NCBI GenBank assembly: GCA_903845215.1
Contig: CAIMWI010000002.1
Location: forward strand, 1-64,000
Source: an uncultured Rhodobacterales bacterium
GTDB taxonomy: Bacteria; Pseudomonadota; Alphaproteobacteria; Rhodobacterales; Rhodobacteraceae
DNA: 64,000 bases
Direction: 5' to 3'
In this document: positions 16,525 through 26,463 of the stretch, piece by piece
Layout: each line of letters opens with the position of its first letter
How positions within the stretch are numbered: the first letter of the stretch is position 1
The notes under the pieces: model-generated
Seen by the model: only the letters and a program-made list of their open reading frames with translations
The model's database searches: none
What the model was told of the DNA's origin: nothing
Position numbers and translations under genes: made by a program

Positions 16525-18657
16525 GTGGGCAAAGGGCGGCAGATTTGGGTGGCCATCGGGCATTGGGCGAAAGGCAGCGCGCCTTTGGACCCGTTCTTGG
16601 CCAGTCCGGTGTTTTTGGCCTTGGGCATTGGGGCGTGGTTTGGGCTGCAAGCCGAACCGGCGCTGCCATTCTATCTTGCAATGGCGGCGGTTTTGGTGGG
16701 GCTGGCCGGTCTGGTTCGATTTGGCCCTTGGGGTTTGCGCCCTTTGGCTGTGGCTTTGGCCTGCAGTGTGGCCGGCGCCTTAGTTTGTGGCGTTCGTGTC
16801 TGGGTGGTGGATGCGCCGATGCTCGCGCAGCCCTATTACGGGCCCGTGCAGGGCCGGCTAGTGGATATCGACCGCTCGCAATCTGATGCCTTGCGACTGA
16901 CGCTGGATCATGTGGTGCTGACAGATCTACCCCCCGATCAAACCCCTGTTGCAGTGCGGATATCCTTGAAGGGCCCGCCCCAATCTGACCCATATGAGAT
17001 GGGACGCACAATCTTGCTCACAGCCCGCCTTGCCGCCCCCGAAAGTGCCGCAGAACCCGGGGGATTTGATTTTCGCCGCATGGCGTGGTTTCAGCAATTG
17101 GGCGCAGTAGGCTACACTTCCAGCCCCGTGGTGACTTGGGCACCACCGGGTGTTTGGGATGCCAGCATCAACCGTCTGCGCAACCGTTTGTCGGCTGCCA
17201 TCGTGGCGCGGGTTGCTGGTGATGCGGGGGCCTTTGCCTCTGGCGCATTGACGGGGGATCGGTCGCAGATTTCAGCGGATGTTGTCAGCGACCTGCGCAT
17301 CTCGTCCTTGGCGCATTTGCTGGCGATTTCGGGCATGAATATGGCTTTTCTGACAGGCTTTGTCTTCGCCCTGATCCGCTATGGGCTGGCCTTGGTGCCG
17401 CCTGTGGCCTTGCGGATCAACACGAAAAAGGTGGCTGCAGTTTTGGCCTTTGGCGTGGCGCTGTTTTATCTGGTTCTGTCGGGGGCTAATGTGGCCACGA
17501 CACGGGCGTTTTTGATGGTGTCGCTTCTTTTGGGATCCGTCTTGCTGGACCGGCGGGTTTTAACCCTGCGGTCGGTGGCGGTGGCGGCCTTTATCTTGTT
17601 GATCTGGCAACCTGAAAGCCTGCTGGCCCCAGGCTTTCAACTGTCGTTTGCCGCCACGATTGCCTTGATTGCCGGCTATGCCCCAGCAGAGAGGTTCTTG
17701 CGACAAAGGGGTGTGGCAGGATGGCTGGTGCCGATAGCGATGCTGGTTATCACCTCGGGTATTGCGGGTTTGGCGACAGCGCCCTTTTCGGCGGCAACTT
17801 TTAACCGGATGACGGCATATGGTTTGTTGGCGAACCTATTGACCGTTCCGGTGATGAGCGTTTTGATGGGCGCAGGGGCGCTTGCGGCCCTTTTGGCCCC
17901 CTTTGGGATGGCAGCGCCCGCCCTTTGGGTTTTGGGCTGGTCCGCCCAATGGATCTTGGCCGTCGCCCATTGGACAGCGGGTCTGAACGGGGCGATCACC
18001 CCCGTGCCGCAGCCCGGCCCTTGGGTTATTCCGTTGCTGGCTTTGGGCGCACTTTGGGGTGTGATTTGGCAGGGCAGGGTGCGGCTTTTGGGCTTGGTGC
18101 CTTTGGTGATGGCTATTGGGCTTTGGGCCTTGGTGGAACGCCCTGTGCTGCTGATTTCATCGGATGGGGTTTTGGCGGGTGTCCTTGGCCCCCAAGGGCG
18201 CGCCCTTTCTGTGCCAAGGGGGGCGGGATTTGCGGCCTTATCTTGGCTGGAGGATGATGGCGACTTGGCCCTGCAATCTGAGGCGGCTTTGCGCCCAGGT
18301 TTCGTGGGGGCCAAAACCCAGCGCCGCTTTCAGATTTTGGGCCTGCACGGGGTGGTACTGTCGGGCAAAGACGCGGGCGCCCGGGTTGGCGCTGCCTGCG
18401 CCACGGCAGATATTGTTATCCTGCCAGAGCGTTATGGCCCTTCGCCTGTCAGGCCCGTGGGTTGCACGTTGATTGATGCCGTGATCTTGGGCAAAAGCGG
18501 CGCTTTGGCCGGGATCTTGCAATCAGACGGCTTGGTGCTGGTGCCTGTGCACAGCGGCACAAGGCTATGGTCGGGTGTGACAACGCCCATGGAACCGATA
18601 GGCTTGCAGCCCAAGGCGGCGCGCCATGCAGGCTTAACCGCCCGCCCCGATCAATAG
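16525..18657 (+). CDS. comEC: ComEC/Rec2-type DNA-uptake channel protein
   Basis: 710 residues, GTG start. The order is: N-terminal membrane helices, an OB-like soluble segment (~residues 90-180), a competence domain with many helices containing the hallmark [12 protein letters not shown], and a C-terminal metallo-beta-lactamase-like region that appears shortened and lacks an obvious HxHxDH metal motif by eye. ComEC carries single-stranded DNA across the inner membrane in natural transformation and is widespread in Rhodobacterales. Its last 7 bases overlap the end of the convergent lexA gene. Confidence 0.9.
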   Translation: MGKGRQIWVAIGHWAKGSAPLDPFLASPVFLALGIGAWFGLQAEPALPFYLAMAAVLVGLAGLVRFGPWGLRPLAVALACSVAGALVCGVRVWVVDAPMLAQPYYGPVQGRLVDIDRSQSDALRLTLDHVVLTDLPPDQTPVAVRISLKGPPQSDPYEMGRTILLTARLAAPESAAEPGGFDFRRMAWFQQLGAVGYTSSPVVTWAPPGVWDASINRLRNRLSAAIVARVAGDAGAFASGALTGDRSQISADVVSDLRISSLAHLLAISGMNMAFLTGFVFALIRYGLALVPPVALRINTKKVAAVLAFGVALFYLVLSGANVATTRAFLMVSLLLGSVLLDRRVLTLRSVAVAAFILLIWQPESLLAPGFQLSFAATIALIAGYAPAERFLRQRGVAGWLVPIAMLVITSGIAGLATAPFSAATFNRMTAYGLLANLLTVPVMSVLMGAGALAALLAPFGMAAPALWVLGWSAQWILAVAHWTAGLNGAITPVPQPGPWVIPLLALGALWGVIWQGRVRLLGLVPLVMAIGLWALVERPVLLISSDGVLAGVLGPQGRALSVPRGAGFAALSWLEDDGDLALQSEAALRPGFVGAKTQRRFQILGLHGVVLSGKDAGARVGAACATADIVILPERYGPSPVRPVGCTLIDAVILGKSGALAGILQSDGLVLVPVHSGTRLWSGVTTPMEPIGLQPKAARHAGLTARPDQ

Positions 18658-19349
18658 CTGCGGATCAGGCCCACCAATTTGCCCTGCACCTTGACCATAT
18701 GGCTGGGGAAGACGCGGGTTTCGAACATCGGGTTTGCAGCCTCTAGGGCGATCATCGTGCCTTTGCGGCGAAAACGCTTAAGCGTTGCCTCGGCGTCTTC
18801 GACCAAGGCCACCACGATATCACCATTCTCGGCATCTTGCTGTTCTTGGATGATCACGATGTCGCCATCGTTGATCCCCGCCTCGATCATCGAGTCGCCC
18901 TTCACCTCTAGCGCGTAATGCGCGCCTTTGCCGGAAATCAGGGCGTTGGGTACAGTGACATGGTGGCTGATGTGTTGAATGGCCTCAATTGGTACACCCG
19001 CAGCGATACGCCCCATCATCGGGATCTCCATCGCGTAAGAGGTTTCGATGGCCAAAGCCGCCGCAGGCCGCGGTGGCGGGGCAGCGGGTTTTGACCCCTG
19101 CACCACACGCGGCTTAAAGCCCACCTTTTCCATCGCCTCGGGCAGTTTCACAATCTCCAGCGCGCGGGCGCGGTGGGCCAAGCGGCGAATAAACCCACGC
19201 TCTTCTAGGGCTGTGATCAGTCGGTGGATGCCCGATTTTGATTTTAGATCCAGCGCATCCTTCATCTCGTCAAACGAGGGTGGCACGCCGTCGCTGTCAA
19301 TCCGCGTGCGGATGAAATCCAAAAGCTCGATCTGTTTGCGCGTCAACAT
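18651..19349 (-). CDS. lexA: LexA repressor, SOS response
   Basis: 232 residues from ATG 19349; the upstream in-frame codons are less likely as LexA proteins begin MLTRKQ. An N-terminal winged helix (residues ~1-65) is joined by a Pro/Ala linker to the S24 autoprotease domain with the cleavage site A117-G118 (GRIAAGVP), nucleophile S153 (GDSM) and general base K191 (ATLKRF). RecA-stimulated self-cleavage lifts repression of DNA repair genes. An SOS box overlapping its own -10 shows autoregulation. Overlaps the end of comEC tail to tail. Confidence 0.96.
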   Translation of the reverse strand: MLTRKQIELLDFIRTRIDSDGVPPSFDEMKDALDLKSKSGIHRLITALEERGFIRRLAHRARALEIVKLPEAMEKVGFKPRVVQGSKPAAPPPRPAAALAIETSYAMEIPMMGRIAAGVPIEAIQHISHHVTVPNALISGKGAHYALEVKGDSMIEAGINDGDIVIIQEQQDAENGDIVVALVEDAEATLKRFRRKGTMIALEAANPMFETRVFPSHMVKVQGKLVGLIRSY

Positions 19350-19435
19350 GGGTGTCACCCTTTCTGAAATCACGGGGCCATAGGCTTGGCCAGACCAGGT
19401 TTGCGGCCTTAGATTGCCACAAGTGTTAATAGAAT

Positions 19436-19450
19436 GTTCTATCCGTGTTC
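19436..19450. promoter_or_regulatory. lexA: LexA-binding SOS box
   Basis: GTTC-TATCCGT-GTTC, the direct-repeat GTTC-N7-GTTC operator known for alphaproteobacterial LexA. It lies 87 bases upstream of the lexA start and covers the -10 of the predicted promoter, the expected arrangement for autorepression. Confidence 0.88.
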
Positions 19451-19464
19451 TTGTTTTGTGTCAA
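19436..19464 (-). promoter_or_regulatory. lexA: lexA promoter
   Basis: On the minus strand a consensus -35 TTGACA (19464-19459), a 17-base spacer and a -10 TAGAAC (19441-19436). The -10 is embedded in the SOS box. It begins just after the moeA stop, so lexA need not depend on the upstream operon. Confidence 0.75.
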
Positions 19465-19476
19465 TGCCTATCGCGG

Positions 19477-20643
19477 TTACAGGGCAATGTAGCGTGCGAC
19501 GCTGCCCATAACCTGTGCGCCTTCGCCCACCGGCCGGATCAGCAGGGCATTGGCTTGGGTCAAAATACCAATCAGGGCGGAATCTTGCCGTTCAAACGGG
19601 GTTATGATGCCATCGTTCAGACGGGCGCGCATATAGTGGCTGCGCGGCCCGTTCGCATCGACATCTGCACCCAAGGTGGCAGACTGTTCCATTGGCGCCA
19701 CATCGGGCCGCCCTTGCAGGGCACGCACCATCGGCAGCACGAAAAGATGGGCGCAAACGATGGCGGATACAGGATTGCCCGGCAGTCCGACCATCGCTGT
19801 GCCCAAAACCCGCCCCGCCATCAAGGGTTTGCCCGGCCGCATGGCGATTTTCCAAAAGGCGCGTTCCAGCCCCAAGCTTTCGGCCACAGGACCGACCAGA
19901 TCGTGATCGCCGACCGAGGCCCCACCAATGGTCACAATCAAATCCGCCCCTGCTGCCAACCCGAACACGGCCTTCAGATCACCGGCCGTGTCGCGGGCGA
20001 TCGGCAAAATGCGGGCGACGGCGCCTTGTGCTTCAACCAAGGCCGCTATGGCGAAAGAGTTGGAGCAGATAATCTGGCCCGGTTGTGGGTTTTCCCCCGG
20101 CATCACCAATTCATCGCCGGTGGCGATAATGGCCACAACGGGGCGGCGGTGCACCAGAACTTGGGGAATGTTCATCGCCGCCAGCAGTGCCAGATCATGC
20201 GGTCCGATGCGGCGGGGGGCAAAGCCCTCGCCAGCTTTGAAATCTTGGCCCTGCGGGCGGATGTGGCGGGCGATATCGGCTTTGGGGTTAAGGGTGATCT
20301 TATCGCCCGCAAGGCTTACATCTTCCTGCAAAACCACCCGCGTGGCCCCCTGCGGCACAGGCGCACCCGTAAAGATCCGCACCGCTTGGCCAATTTGCAA
20401 TGCGCCCTTAAAGCCGTGCCCCGCCTGTGCAGTGCCCACCACCGCAAACTGATCGCCCGCCATCGGATCGCCGCACACCGCATAGCCATCCATAGCCGAG
20501 GCATCAAAGGGCGGCTGGTCGCGCAAAGCCAAGGCTGGGGCGGCCATCATCCGCCCGACAGCGTGGCGCAGGGCCACGGTTTCGGCCGGCAAAGAAGACA
20601 CCAGCGCCAAACACCGCGCCAGCGCTTCGGCAACCGATATCAT
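19477..20643 (-). CDS. moeA: Molybdopterin molybdotransferase MoeA
   Basis: 388 residues, MoeA-like: N-terminal MoeA_N region with the conserved [13 protein letters not shown] segment, and the MoCF-fold domain with [17 protein letters not shown] and [10 protein letters not shown]. It inserts molybdate into adenylated molybdopterin for nitrate reductase, xanthine dehydrogenase and similar enzymes. It overlaps moaC by 4 bases and follows trpC, so all three are read together. Confidence 0.94.
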   Translation of the reverse strand: MISVAEALARCLALVSSLPAETVALRHAVGRMMAAPALALRDQPPFDASAMDGYAVCGDPMAGDQFAVVGTAQAGHGFKGALQIGQAVRIFTGAPVPQGATRVVLQEDVSLAGDKITLNPKADIARHIRPQGQDFKAGEGFAPRRIGPHDLALLAAMNIPQVLVHRRPVVAIIATGDELVMPGENPQPGQIICSNSFAIAALVEAQGAVARILPIARDTAGDLKAVFGLAAGADLIVTIGGASVGDHDLVGPVAESLGLERAFWKIAMRPGKPLMAGRVLGTAMVGLPGNPVSAIVCAHLFVLPMVRALQGRPDVAPMEQSATLGADVDANGPRSHYMRARLNDGIITPFERQDSALIGILTQANALLIRPVGEGAQVMGSVARYIAL

Positions 20644-21134
20644 GCTTTGGCCTCGTAAAGCCCCGACTTGCCGCCGTCTTTCAGCAAAAGCCGGATGCCT
20701 TCGATCTGCATGCCCTTTTCCACGGCTTTCAACATATCATAGACTGTCAGGCAGGCCACCGACACGGCTGTCAGCGCCTCCATCTCAACCCCTGTCACGC
20801 CTGATGTTTTGACTGTGGCTGTCACACGCACGCCGGGCAGGGTGGCATCGGTTGCCAAATCTACGGCGACTTTGGTGATGGGCAAGGGGTGACACAGCGG
20901 TATCAGGTCAGAGGTTTTCTTGGCGGCCATAATGCCTGCAAGCCGCGCGATCCCCAAGACATCGCCCTTCTTGGCGCGGCCTTGGGTGATCAGGCCAAGG
21001 GTTTCGGGCGTCATCACGATGCAGCCTTGGGCCACCGCGATGCGGTCGGTCACGGGTTTTGCGCCGACATCAACCATATGGGCATGGCCCTGATCGTCAA
21101 AATGCGTCAGGTCGGTCACGCTTTTGCCGCTCAT
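20640..21134 (-). CDS. moaC: Cyclic pyranopterin monophosphate synthase
   Basis: 164 residues, the normal length. Typical segments are [15 protein letters not shown] at the start, [11 protein letters not shown] in the middle, and [23 protein letters not shown] with the catalytic region near the end. Acts after MoaA in the first steps of molybdenum cofactor synthesis. Overlaps trpC and moeA by 4 bases each, so the three genes are translationally coupled. Confidence 0.96.
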   Translation of the reverse strand: MSGKSVTDLTHFDDQGHAHMVDVGAKPVTDRIAVAQGCIVMTPETLGLITQGRAKKGDVLGIARLAGIMAAKKTSDLIPLCHPLPITKVAVDLATDATLPGVRVTATVKTSGVTGVEMEALTAVSVACLTVYDMLKAVEKGMQIEGIRLLLKDGGKSGLYEAKA

Positions 21135-21943
21135 GCGCCCCCCGATGTCAGGGGGTTGGCCAGAATGGTGCGGGTGGCTTGCGTCACATTCTCTTGCCGC
21201 ATCAGGCTTTCGCCGATCAAAAAGCAGCGCACACCGTACCGGGCCAGATCGGCCAGATCCTGCGCCGTATAAAGCCCGCTTTCCGACACGATCAGCCGGC
21301 CCTCTGGCACATGGCGCGCCAAGGTTCGGGTGGTGTCTAGCGTGACATCGAACGAGTGCAAATTGCGGTTGTTGATGCCGATCAGCGGTGATTTCAGGCG
21401 GCTGGCGCGGTGCAATTCGTCCAGATCATGCACTTCGATCAGCACATCCATGCCCAGATCAAAGGCTGCAGCCTCAAGGTCGGCCGCCTGCGCATCAGAG
21501 ACAGAGGCCATGATGATCAAGATGCAATCGGCGTGCAGCGCGCGGGCTTCGACCACTTGGTAGGGGTCATAGAGGAAATCTTTGCGCAAACAGGGCAGCT
21601 TTACCGCTTGATGAGCCGCAAGCAGATAGGAATCATCGCCTTGGAACGATGGCCCATCCGTCAAGACCGACAGGCACGTGGCGCCGCCTGCTTCATAGGC
21701 CTTGGCCAAGGCGGGCGGGTCAAAATCTGCCCTAATCAAACCCTTGGAAGGCGAGGCTTTTTTGATTTCGGCAATCAGCCCATAGCCAGCGCTTGCGGCC
21801 TCTGACAGGGCACGGGCAAAGCCGCGGGGGGCGGGGGCTGCGGCTGCGGCCTCTTCGACCTGTTTCAGCGGACGTGCGGCTTTACGCGCGGCAACCTCTT
21901 GCAGCTTATAGGCCTTGATAGTGTCTAGGATCGTAGCGCTCAT
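21131..21943 (-). CDS. trpC: Indole-3-glycerol phosphate synthase
   Basis: 270 residues, TIM-barrel IGPS with the conserved [10 protein letters not shown] motif (catalytic Lys), [28 protein letters not shown] and VSESGL. Catalyses ring closure of CdRP to indole-3-glycerol phosphate in tryptophan synthesis. It starts 9 bases after the ynjC-like permease stop. In the gene order I recall for related genomes trpC follows trpD, so the transporter genes are in an unusual place here. Confidence 0.96.
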   Translation of the reverse strand: MSATILDTIKAYKLQEVAARKAARPLKQVEEAAAAAPAPRGFARALSEAASAGYGLIAEIKKASPSKGLIRADFDPPALAKAYEAGGATCLSVLTDGPSFQGDDSYLLAAHQAVKLPCLRKDFLYDPYQVVEARALHADCILIIMASVSDAQAADLEAAAFDLGMDVLIEVHDLDELHRASRLKSPLIGINNRNLHSFDVTLDTTRTLARHVPEGRLIVSESGLYTAQDLADLARYGVRCFLIGESLMRQENVTQATRTILANPLTSGGA

Positions 21944-21952
21944 GATGCTGAC

Positions 21953-23569
21953 TTAGCGTGAGCTTTGCCCAAAGGGAAGAGAGCGCGCACGCTGGATCTG
22001 CAAGGCCAGCACAAAGGCCAAGCCGGGCCAAAAGGCTTGCGCCAGCCCATAGGCCCCCACAATTCGCCGGTTGCCACCGGATGAAAGGGCCACAGCTTCG
22101 GTCGTCAACGTCACGACCCGCCCGCCGCCCAAAAGCAATGTTGGCAGGTATTGCCCGATAGATACCGCAAAGCCCACTGCCGCCGTTGCCGCAAGTGGCC
22201 CCGCAAGCATGGGCAGACGCAATTGCAGCAAAACACGCCAAGGCTTGGCCCCCAGACTGGCCCCCACAGCCCCCAAATGAGGATTCCAGCCCTGAAATGG
22301 GCCGGATAGGCCCAAGACGACATAGGGCAGAACATAAACCAGATGGCCCAAGGCCACTGCCGCCAAGGGCGGGACGGGCAGGTGCAGCAGGGCTGTGGCG
22401 ATGCCTGGGATGACCACAATTTGCGGCACAATCAACGGAAGGAAGATCAGCGCCTCGCCAGCGGGCTTTGGTCGCAAAGCCTGAGCCTGCAAAGCCCATA
22501 TCGTTAGGGCCAATGCGACAGAAGTCACCGCCAAAGCCAAAGCCAGGCTGACACCCGAGGCGCGCAGCAGGGCAGGGCCAGCTTGGGCCCAGACTTGCCA
22601 GGTGAACTGGTCAGGCAATGTCATTGGAAAGCGCCAAAGCCCCGCGACAGACCAAAGCGCCAAGCTTGCCAGCCCCAAAACCGGCAGCATCGTCAAAGCC
22701 ACCACAGCCGCCGTGGCCAAGGGGGCGCAGGCGCGTTCGGCCCAAGGTGCGCGGATGCCTTTCATCGTCAATCCATGGCGCAAGGCTGTGCCCAAAGCCT
22801 CAACCCCGCGCCACAAAATCAAGGCCACCATGACCAAACCCGCCTGCAGCAGGCCACAGGCAGCGGCTTGGTCTTGGTGGGTCAAGCTTGCCTCGCTTTG
22901 CCATAGGCTGATCTGGGCCGACAGGCTATAAGGTAGGCTGGGCCCCAAGATCAGCGCCATGTCGACTGTCGTCATGGCGTAAACTAGCACCGCCAGCACC
23001 GGCAGGCGCAGGGCTTGGTACAGCTCGGGCCAAACGGTTAGCGCAAAGCTCATCCCCCGCCCGTAGCCCAATGTGGCGGCCACCTTTTGCCTTTGACGCA
23101 ACTTAGGGGTGCGCGCGGCCAATGCCATTAACAGCAAAAAAGGCGTTTCCTTCAAAACCAGCCCCAAGGTCAGGGCCAACCCCCAAGGATCGTTCAGCGT
23201 CATCACATCGGGCGGCACAAGCCAACCCGTGGCCCAAGGCGACAAGGCCCGCGCAATCCACCCCGAGGGGGCGATGACAAAGGCCAACCCCAAGGCTGCC
23301 GCTGCATGGGGCAAGGCCAAAAGGGGCCCCAAAAGCCGTTCAAGCAACCCAAGGCTGCGCGGCTCAGCCCCCAAAATCAGCCCGACAAGGGCCAAAGCGA
23401 TCATCGTGGCCGCAAGTCCCGGCCCCAAAGACAAAAGGCAAGCTCGCATCAGGCCCGGCCAGTTCAAAACAAAGGGCAGGCTGGTGAACCCTTGCCCCAA
23501 GGTCACAGCCAAGCCCAAACCCACGGGCAGGACCAAAACCGCCCGCAAGATCAAGGAGGCAGCCTTCAT
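21953..23569 (-). CDS. YnjC/ThiP-type ABC transporter permease (double-length)
   Basis: 538 residues with about twelve predicted membrane helices in two repeated halves, each carrying a BPD-type permease loop (the EAA-like segment with AATLGYGRGMSF in the first half, and VGASLGAKPWRVLLQL in the second). This is the fused two-domain permease form seen in YnjC and ThiP. It lies 15 bases after the substrate-binding protein gene and together they look like E. coli ynjB-ynjC. No ATP-binding subunit (YnjD) is present anywhere nearby, which is unusual. The substrate is unknown; a thiamine-like or small organic solute is a guess from family. Confidence 0.82.
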   Translation of the reverse strand: MKAASLILRAVLVLPVGLGLAVTLGQGFTSLPFVLNWPGLMRACLLSLGPGLAATMIALALVGLILGAEPRSLGLLERLLGPLLALPHAAAALGLAFVIAPSGWIARALSPWATGWLVPPDVMTLNDPWGLALTLGLVLKETPFLLLMALAARTPKLRQRQKVAATLGYGRGMSFALTVWPELYQALRLPVLAVLVYAMTTVDMALILGPSLPYSLSAQISLWQSEASLTHQDQAAACGLLQAGLVMVALILWRGVEALGTALRHGLTMKGIRAPWAERACAPLATAAVVALTMLPVLGLASLALWSVAGLWRFPMTLPDQFTWQVWAQAGPALLRASGVSLALALAVTSVALALTIWALQAQALRPKPAGEALIFLPLIVPQIVVIPGIATALLHLPVPPLAAVALGHLVYVLPYVVLGLSGPFQGWNPHLGAVGASLGAKPWRVLLQLRLPMLAGPLAATAAVGFAVSIGQYLPTLLLGGGRVVTLTTEAVALSSGGNRRIVGAYGLAQAFWPGLAFVLALQIQRARSLPFGQSSR

Positions 23570-23584
23570 GCCAAGGCTGCGGGG

Positions 23585-24778
23585 TTACGGCGCAACGCCA
23601 TAGCGTTTTGCCCACTCATCCGAGATCTGGGTCATCCAAGTGGCGTGCGGCTCTAGCAAGGTCGGCCCCAATTCGGAAGGCGACAGGGTGGCGGGCCCGC
23701 GTGGGGCTTCGTTAAACAACGCAAGCGCGGCAGGGGTAAGGGCCGCCATGTTCAACACCGTTTGAAAGCCCAAAACGGTGGGATTTTGTGCACGCGCCTG
23801 CACGGCAGGGTCAAGCAGCAGATTGGCCACGACCTGAGCTCCGGCCGCGGCTGCCGCGTTGAAAGGGATGGCCACAAACGACGCATTGCCGATCGTGCCG
23901 CCCTCCAGAACAAAGGTGCGCATCGTATTGGGCAGGGCGCCTGATGCAATCTCGGCACTGGCACGACCGGGGTTGAAGGCAAACGAAATGCTCACCTCGT
24001 CGTCGGCCAGCAATTGCCCAAGGGCGGATTCATTGGCCACAAAGGCTTTGGCCTGCCGCCACAGGTTTGGATGCAGCGCGTCCAGAAAGGTCCAAAGGGG
24101 TGCAAGGTTAGGCTCGTCAGGGGCGGCAGGGTGCTGCAAGATGGCAGGATCGGGCAGCAGGGCGTAAAGCACCTGTTTCAGAAAGGTCAGGCCCAAATAG
24201 TCGGGCGGCTGGGGATAGGTAAAGCGGCCGGGGTTCTGTTGCGCCCAATCGGCGAGTGCTTGTATAGATTTGGGCGGCTTGGCCAGTTTGGCGCTGTCAT
24301 ATTCAAACACCAATTGGGCCATGGCCCATGGGCTTTCCATGCCCTGTGTGGGTTCGGTGAAATCGGTGACGGTGGCAGGTTTGCCCTTGGTATCGACCAG
24401 CGACCAATTTGGCAGGTTTTCGGCAAAGGGGCCAAAAAGCATTCCCGCCCGTTTCATGGCCGAGAAGTTCGCGCCGTTGATCCAGATAAGATCCACGGCC
24501 CCGCCACTGTCCTTGCCTGCGGCCTGTTCGGCCTGCACGCGCGCCACGGCATCTGACGTGGCGGCCAGTTTCACATGGGTCAGCGTGACGCCGTAGCGCG
24601 CTGCAACCTCTTGGCCCACCCAAGCAATAAAGGCGTTGATCTTGGGGTCGCCCCCCCAAGCATGAAAGAACACCTCTTGCCCCTTGGCCTGCGCCAGCAC
24701 CGCTGCCCAGTCCCCCGCCCATGTGCGCCCCGCCCACAAAGCCGCCAAGCCTAAACCACCAAATTCCCGTCTGTTCAC
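23585..24778 (-). CDS. YnjB-type ABC transporter substrate-binding protein
   Basis: 397 residues. The N-terminus NRREFGGLGLAAL resembles a Tat signal, with cleavage near GDWA. The mature part has the two-lobed solute-binding look of the YnjB family (FFHAWGGDPKINAFIAWV near the start, DLIWINGANF in the middle, MESPWAMAQLVFEYD). Expected in the periplasm delivering solute to the YnjC-like permease next door. Starts divergently from the phosphatidyltransferase gene with a 137-base gap; E. coli ynjF encodes a related phosphatidyltransferase in the same cluster, which strengthens the assignment. Confidence 0.82.
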   Translation of the reverse strand: MNRREFGGLGLAALWAGRTWAGDWAAVLAQAKGQEVFFHAWGGDPKINAFIAWVGQEVAARYGVTLTHVKLAATSDAVARVQAEQAAGKDSGGAVDLIWINGANFSAMKRAGMLFGPFAENLPNWSLVDTKGKPATVTDFTEPTQGMESPWAMAQLVFEYDSAKLAKPPKSIQALADWAQQNPGRFTYPQPPDYLGLTFLKQVLYALLPDPAILQHPAAPDEPNLAPLWTFLDALHPNLWRQAKAFVANESALGQLLADDEVSISFAFNPGRASAEIASGALPNTMRTFVLEGGTIGNASFVAIPFNAAAAAGAQVVANLLLDPAVQARAQNPTVLGFQTVLNMAALTPAALALFNEAPRGPATLSPSELGPTLLEPHATWMTQISDEWAKRYGVAP

Positions 24779-24915
24779 CGAACGCCTCCTGCCAATTCCC
24801 CTAACTTAGCGGACAGCGGCGCTGTTGAGCAACCTTCCCCCGCAAAAACACCCTTGAACCCCGCCCCCCCCTTTGTCACAGGTGGGCAAGCCATCCGAGC
24901 ATTGAAAGAGCCAAG

Positions 24916-25524
24916 ATGTTTGACGGTGTCATGCGCAAGCTGATGGACCCGGTTTTGACAAAAGCCGGAACATGGGCTGCAAGGCGCGGGTTTCACGCCA
25001 ATCAGGTCACCCTTTGGGGGCTTGCGCTGGGTGTGATGGCCGCCGCCCTTATTGGCGTAGGCGCGCCCACGGTTTGGGCGCTTGTCCCGCTGTTGGGCAA
25101 CCGGATTGCCGATGGAATAGATGGGGCCCTTGCCCGCGCCAAAGGCAAAACCGACTTCGGTGGTTTTCTTGATATTGTGGCGGACTTTGCCTTTTACGGG
25201 CTGATCCCCTTTGCCTTCGCGCTGCGCGACAGCGCCAACGCCCTGCCCGCCAGTTTTTTGCTGCTTAGTTTTTACGTCAACGGCGCAAGTTTTCTGGGCT
25301 TTGCCGTTCTGGCCGAAAAGCGTGGCCTGCAAACCTCTGCGCGAGGCGATAAGTCGTTGTATTTTTCGGTAGGGATCATGGAAGGGGCCGAGACGATTGC
25401 GGCCCTGTCCGCTATGTGCCTATGGCCACAGCTTTTTGCGCCCATCGCGTGGGTCTTTGGCACTTTGTGCGGGGCAACGGCGATCGCAAGGGTGGTTTTG
25501 GCCCGCCAAGTCTTTGGACGCTGA
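24916..25524 (+). CDS. YnjF-like CDP-alcohol phosphatidyltransferase
   Basis: 202 residues, with several membrane helices. The CDP-alcohol phosphotransferase signature D-G-x2-A-R-x8-G-x3-D-x3-D is complete: DGALAR, then GGFLDIVAD. Such enzymes transfer a phosphatidyl group from CDP-diacylglycerol to an alcohol in the inner membrane. Length and the neighbouring ynjB/ynjC genes match E. coli YnjF, whose product is not firmly known. Alternatively it is a plain phosphatidylglycerophosphate- or phosphatidylinositol-type synthase. Divergent from ynjB. Confidence 0.82.
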   Translation: MFDGVMRKLMDPVLTKAGTWAARRGFHANQVTLWGLALGVMAAALIGVGAPTVWALVPLLGNRIADGIDGALARAKGKTDFGGFLDIVADFAFYGLIPFAFALRDSANALPASFLLLSFYVNGASFLGFAVLAEKRGLQTSARGDKSLYFSVGIMEGAETIAALSAMCLWPQLFAPIAWVFGTLCGATAIARVVLARQVFGR

Positions 25525-25709
25525 CACCCCCGAAGGGCAGCGCGCGGTTGCGTTAGTATTTCCTTGAGCTTTTGGGGCAATTATCTCGCCACCATCACAG
25601 CCTGACCCTCAAAGATTACACCCCCACCCTTGCAGCCCCCGAGACACCCCACTAAGACTCACTCAATTCCTTGGCGATATGCCGTCACGTGACAACAGGC
25701 AGGATTGAT

Positions 25710-26342
25710 ATGCGCGACCCGATTGATACCTATATGAACACCCTTGTGCCTATGGTGGTTGAACAAACCAGCCGGGGTGAACGCGCCTATGACATCTACT
25801 CGCGCCTGCTGAAGGAGCGGATTATTTTTCTGGCCGGCCCGGTGCATGACGGCATGTCGTCGCTGATCTGCGCCCAGTTGTTGTTTCTTGAGGCTGAGAA
25901 CCCTTCGAAAGAAATTTCGATGTACATCAACTCGCCCGGGGGCGTGGTGACATCGGGCCTGTCGATCTATGATACGATGCAATACATCCGCCCCAAGGTG
26001 TCGACCATGGTGATGGGGCAGGCGGCTTCGATGGGGTCGCTGCTTTTGCAAGCGGGAGAAAAGGGCATGCGCTTTAGCCTGCCCAATTCGCGTGTGATGG
26101 TCCATCAGCCCTCTGGCGGCTATCAGGGGCAAGCGACCGATATCATGATTCACGCGCGCGAGACTGAAAAACTCAAGCGCCGCCTGAACGAGATCTATGT
26201 CAAACACACCGGCAACCCCTACGAAGTGGTCGAAGCCGCTTTGGAGCGGGACAATTTCATGTCGGCCGAAGATGCCAAGGCTTGGGGTCTGATCGACGAG
26301 ATCCTAGAAGGTCGTGGCAAGATGGACGATTCTTCCAAGTAA
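25710..26342 (+). CDS. clpP: ATP-dependent Clp protease proteolytic subunit
   Basis: 210 residues from ATG 25710, supported by GGCAGGA 6-8 bases upstream; the longer open frame adds 13 unrelated residues. The serine peptidase triad is S107 (GQAASMGS), H132 ([11 protein letters not shown]) and D181 (ALERDNFMS). Forms the double-heptamer chamber that degrades proteins fed by ClpX or ClpA. Followed after 121 bases by clpX, with two overlapping hairpins in the gap. Confidence 0.97.
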   Translation: MRDPIDTYMNTLVPMVVEQTSRGERAYDIYSRLLKERIIFLAGPVHDGMSSLICAQLLFLEAENPSKEISMYINSPGGVVTSGLSIYDTMQYIRPKVSTMVMGQAASMGSLLLQAGEKGMRFSLPNSRVMVHQPSGGYQGQATDIMIHARETEKLKRRLNEIYVKHTGNPYEVVEAALERDNFMSAEDAKAWGLIDEILEGRGKMDDSSK

Positions 26343-26383
26343 CGGGCAAATCTTTGCCCGGGCGGGTGGCTTTGCCGCCCGGG
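26343..26383 (+). promoter_or_regulatory. Two overlapping hairpins between clpP and clpX
   Basis: CGGGCAAA faces TTTGCCCG (26343-26360), and CCCGGGCGG (26357-26365) faces CCGCCCGGG (26375-26383). The hairpins share bases 26357-26360, so they cannot both form fully. No T run follows. Likely an RNA processing or attenuation site setting the clpP to clpX ratio. Confidence 0.5.
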
Positions 26384-26463
26384 ACAAATTCGGATTGTGG
26401 CGGCGCGGGCCTTGGCCTAGACTTCCGAAATACGCCTCTTGGGGCGCTGGACAGAGGACGACA

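Noticed and set aside
16449-16628. N-terminal extension of glutamyl-tRNA synthetase
   Set aside because: Overlaps the divergent comEC start and the family begins at the chosen ATG.
19414-20658. Long plus-strand open frame antisense to moeA (414 codons)
   Set aside because: Composition follows the codon bias of moeA in reverse, no ribosome binding site and no family likeness. Shadow of a GC-rich gene.
24779-24915. Missing YnjD ATPase hidden in the divergent gap
   Set aside because: The 137-base gap is too short and contains no Walker motif in any frame.
25525-25709. Heat-shock (sigma-32) promoter before clpP
   Set aside because: CTTG strings exist (near 25563 and 25629), but I could not find a matching -10 at proper spacing.
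26245-26260. ClpP apparently lacking the catalytic Asp because the EAALERD segment differs from E. coli ERDTERD
   Set aside because: The catalytic Asp corresponds to the second Asp of the E. coli segment, which is present (D181). The triad is complete.
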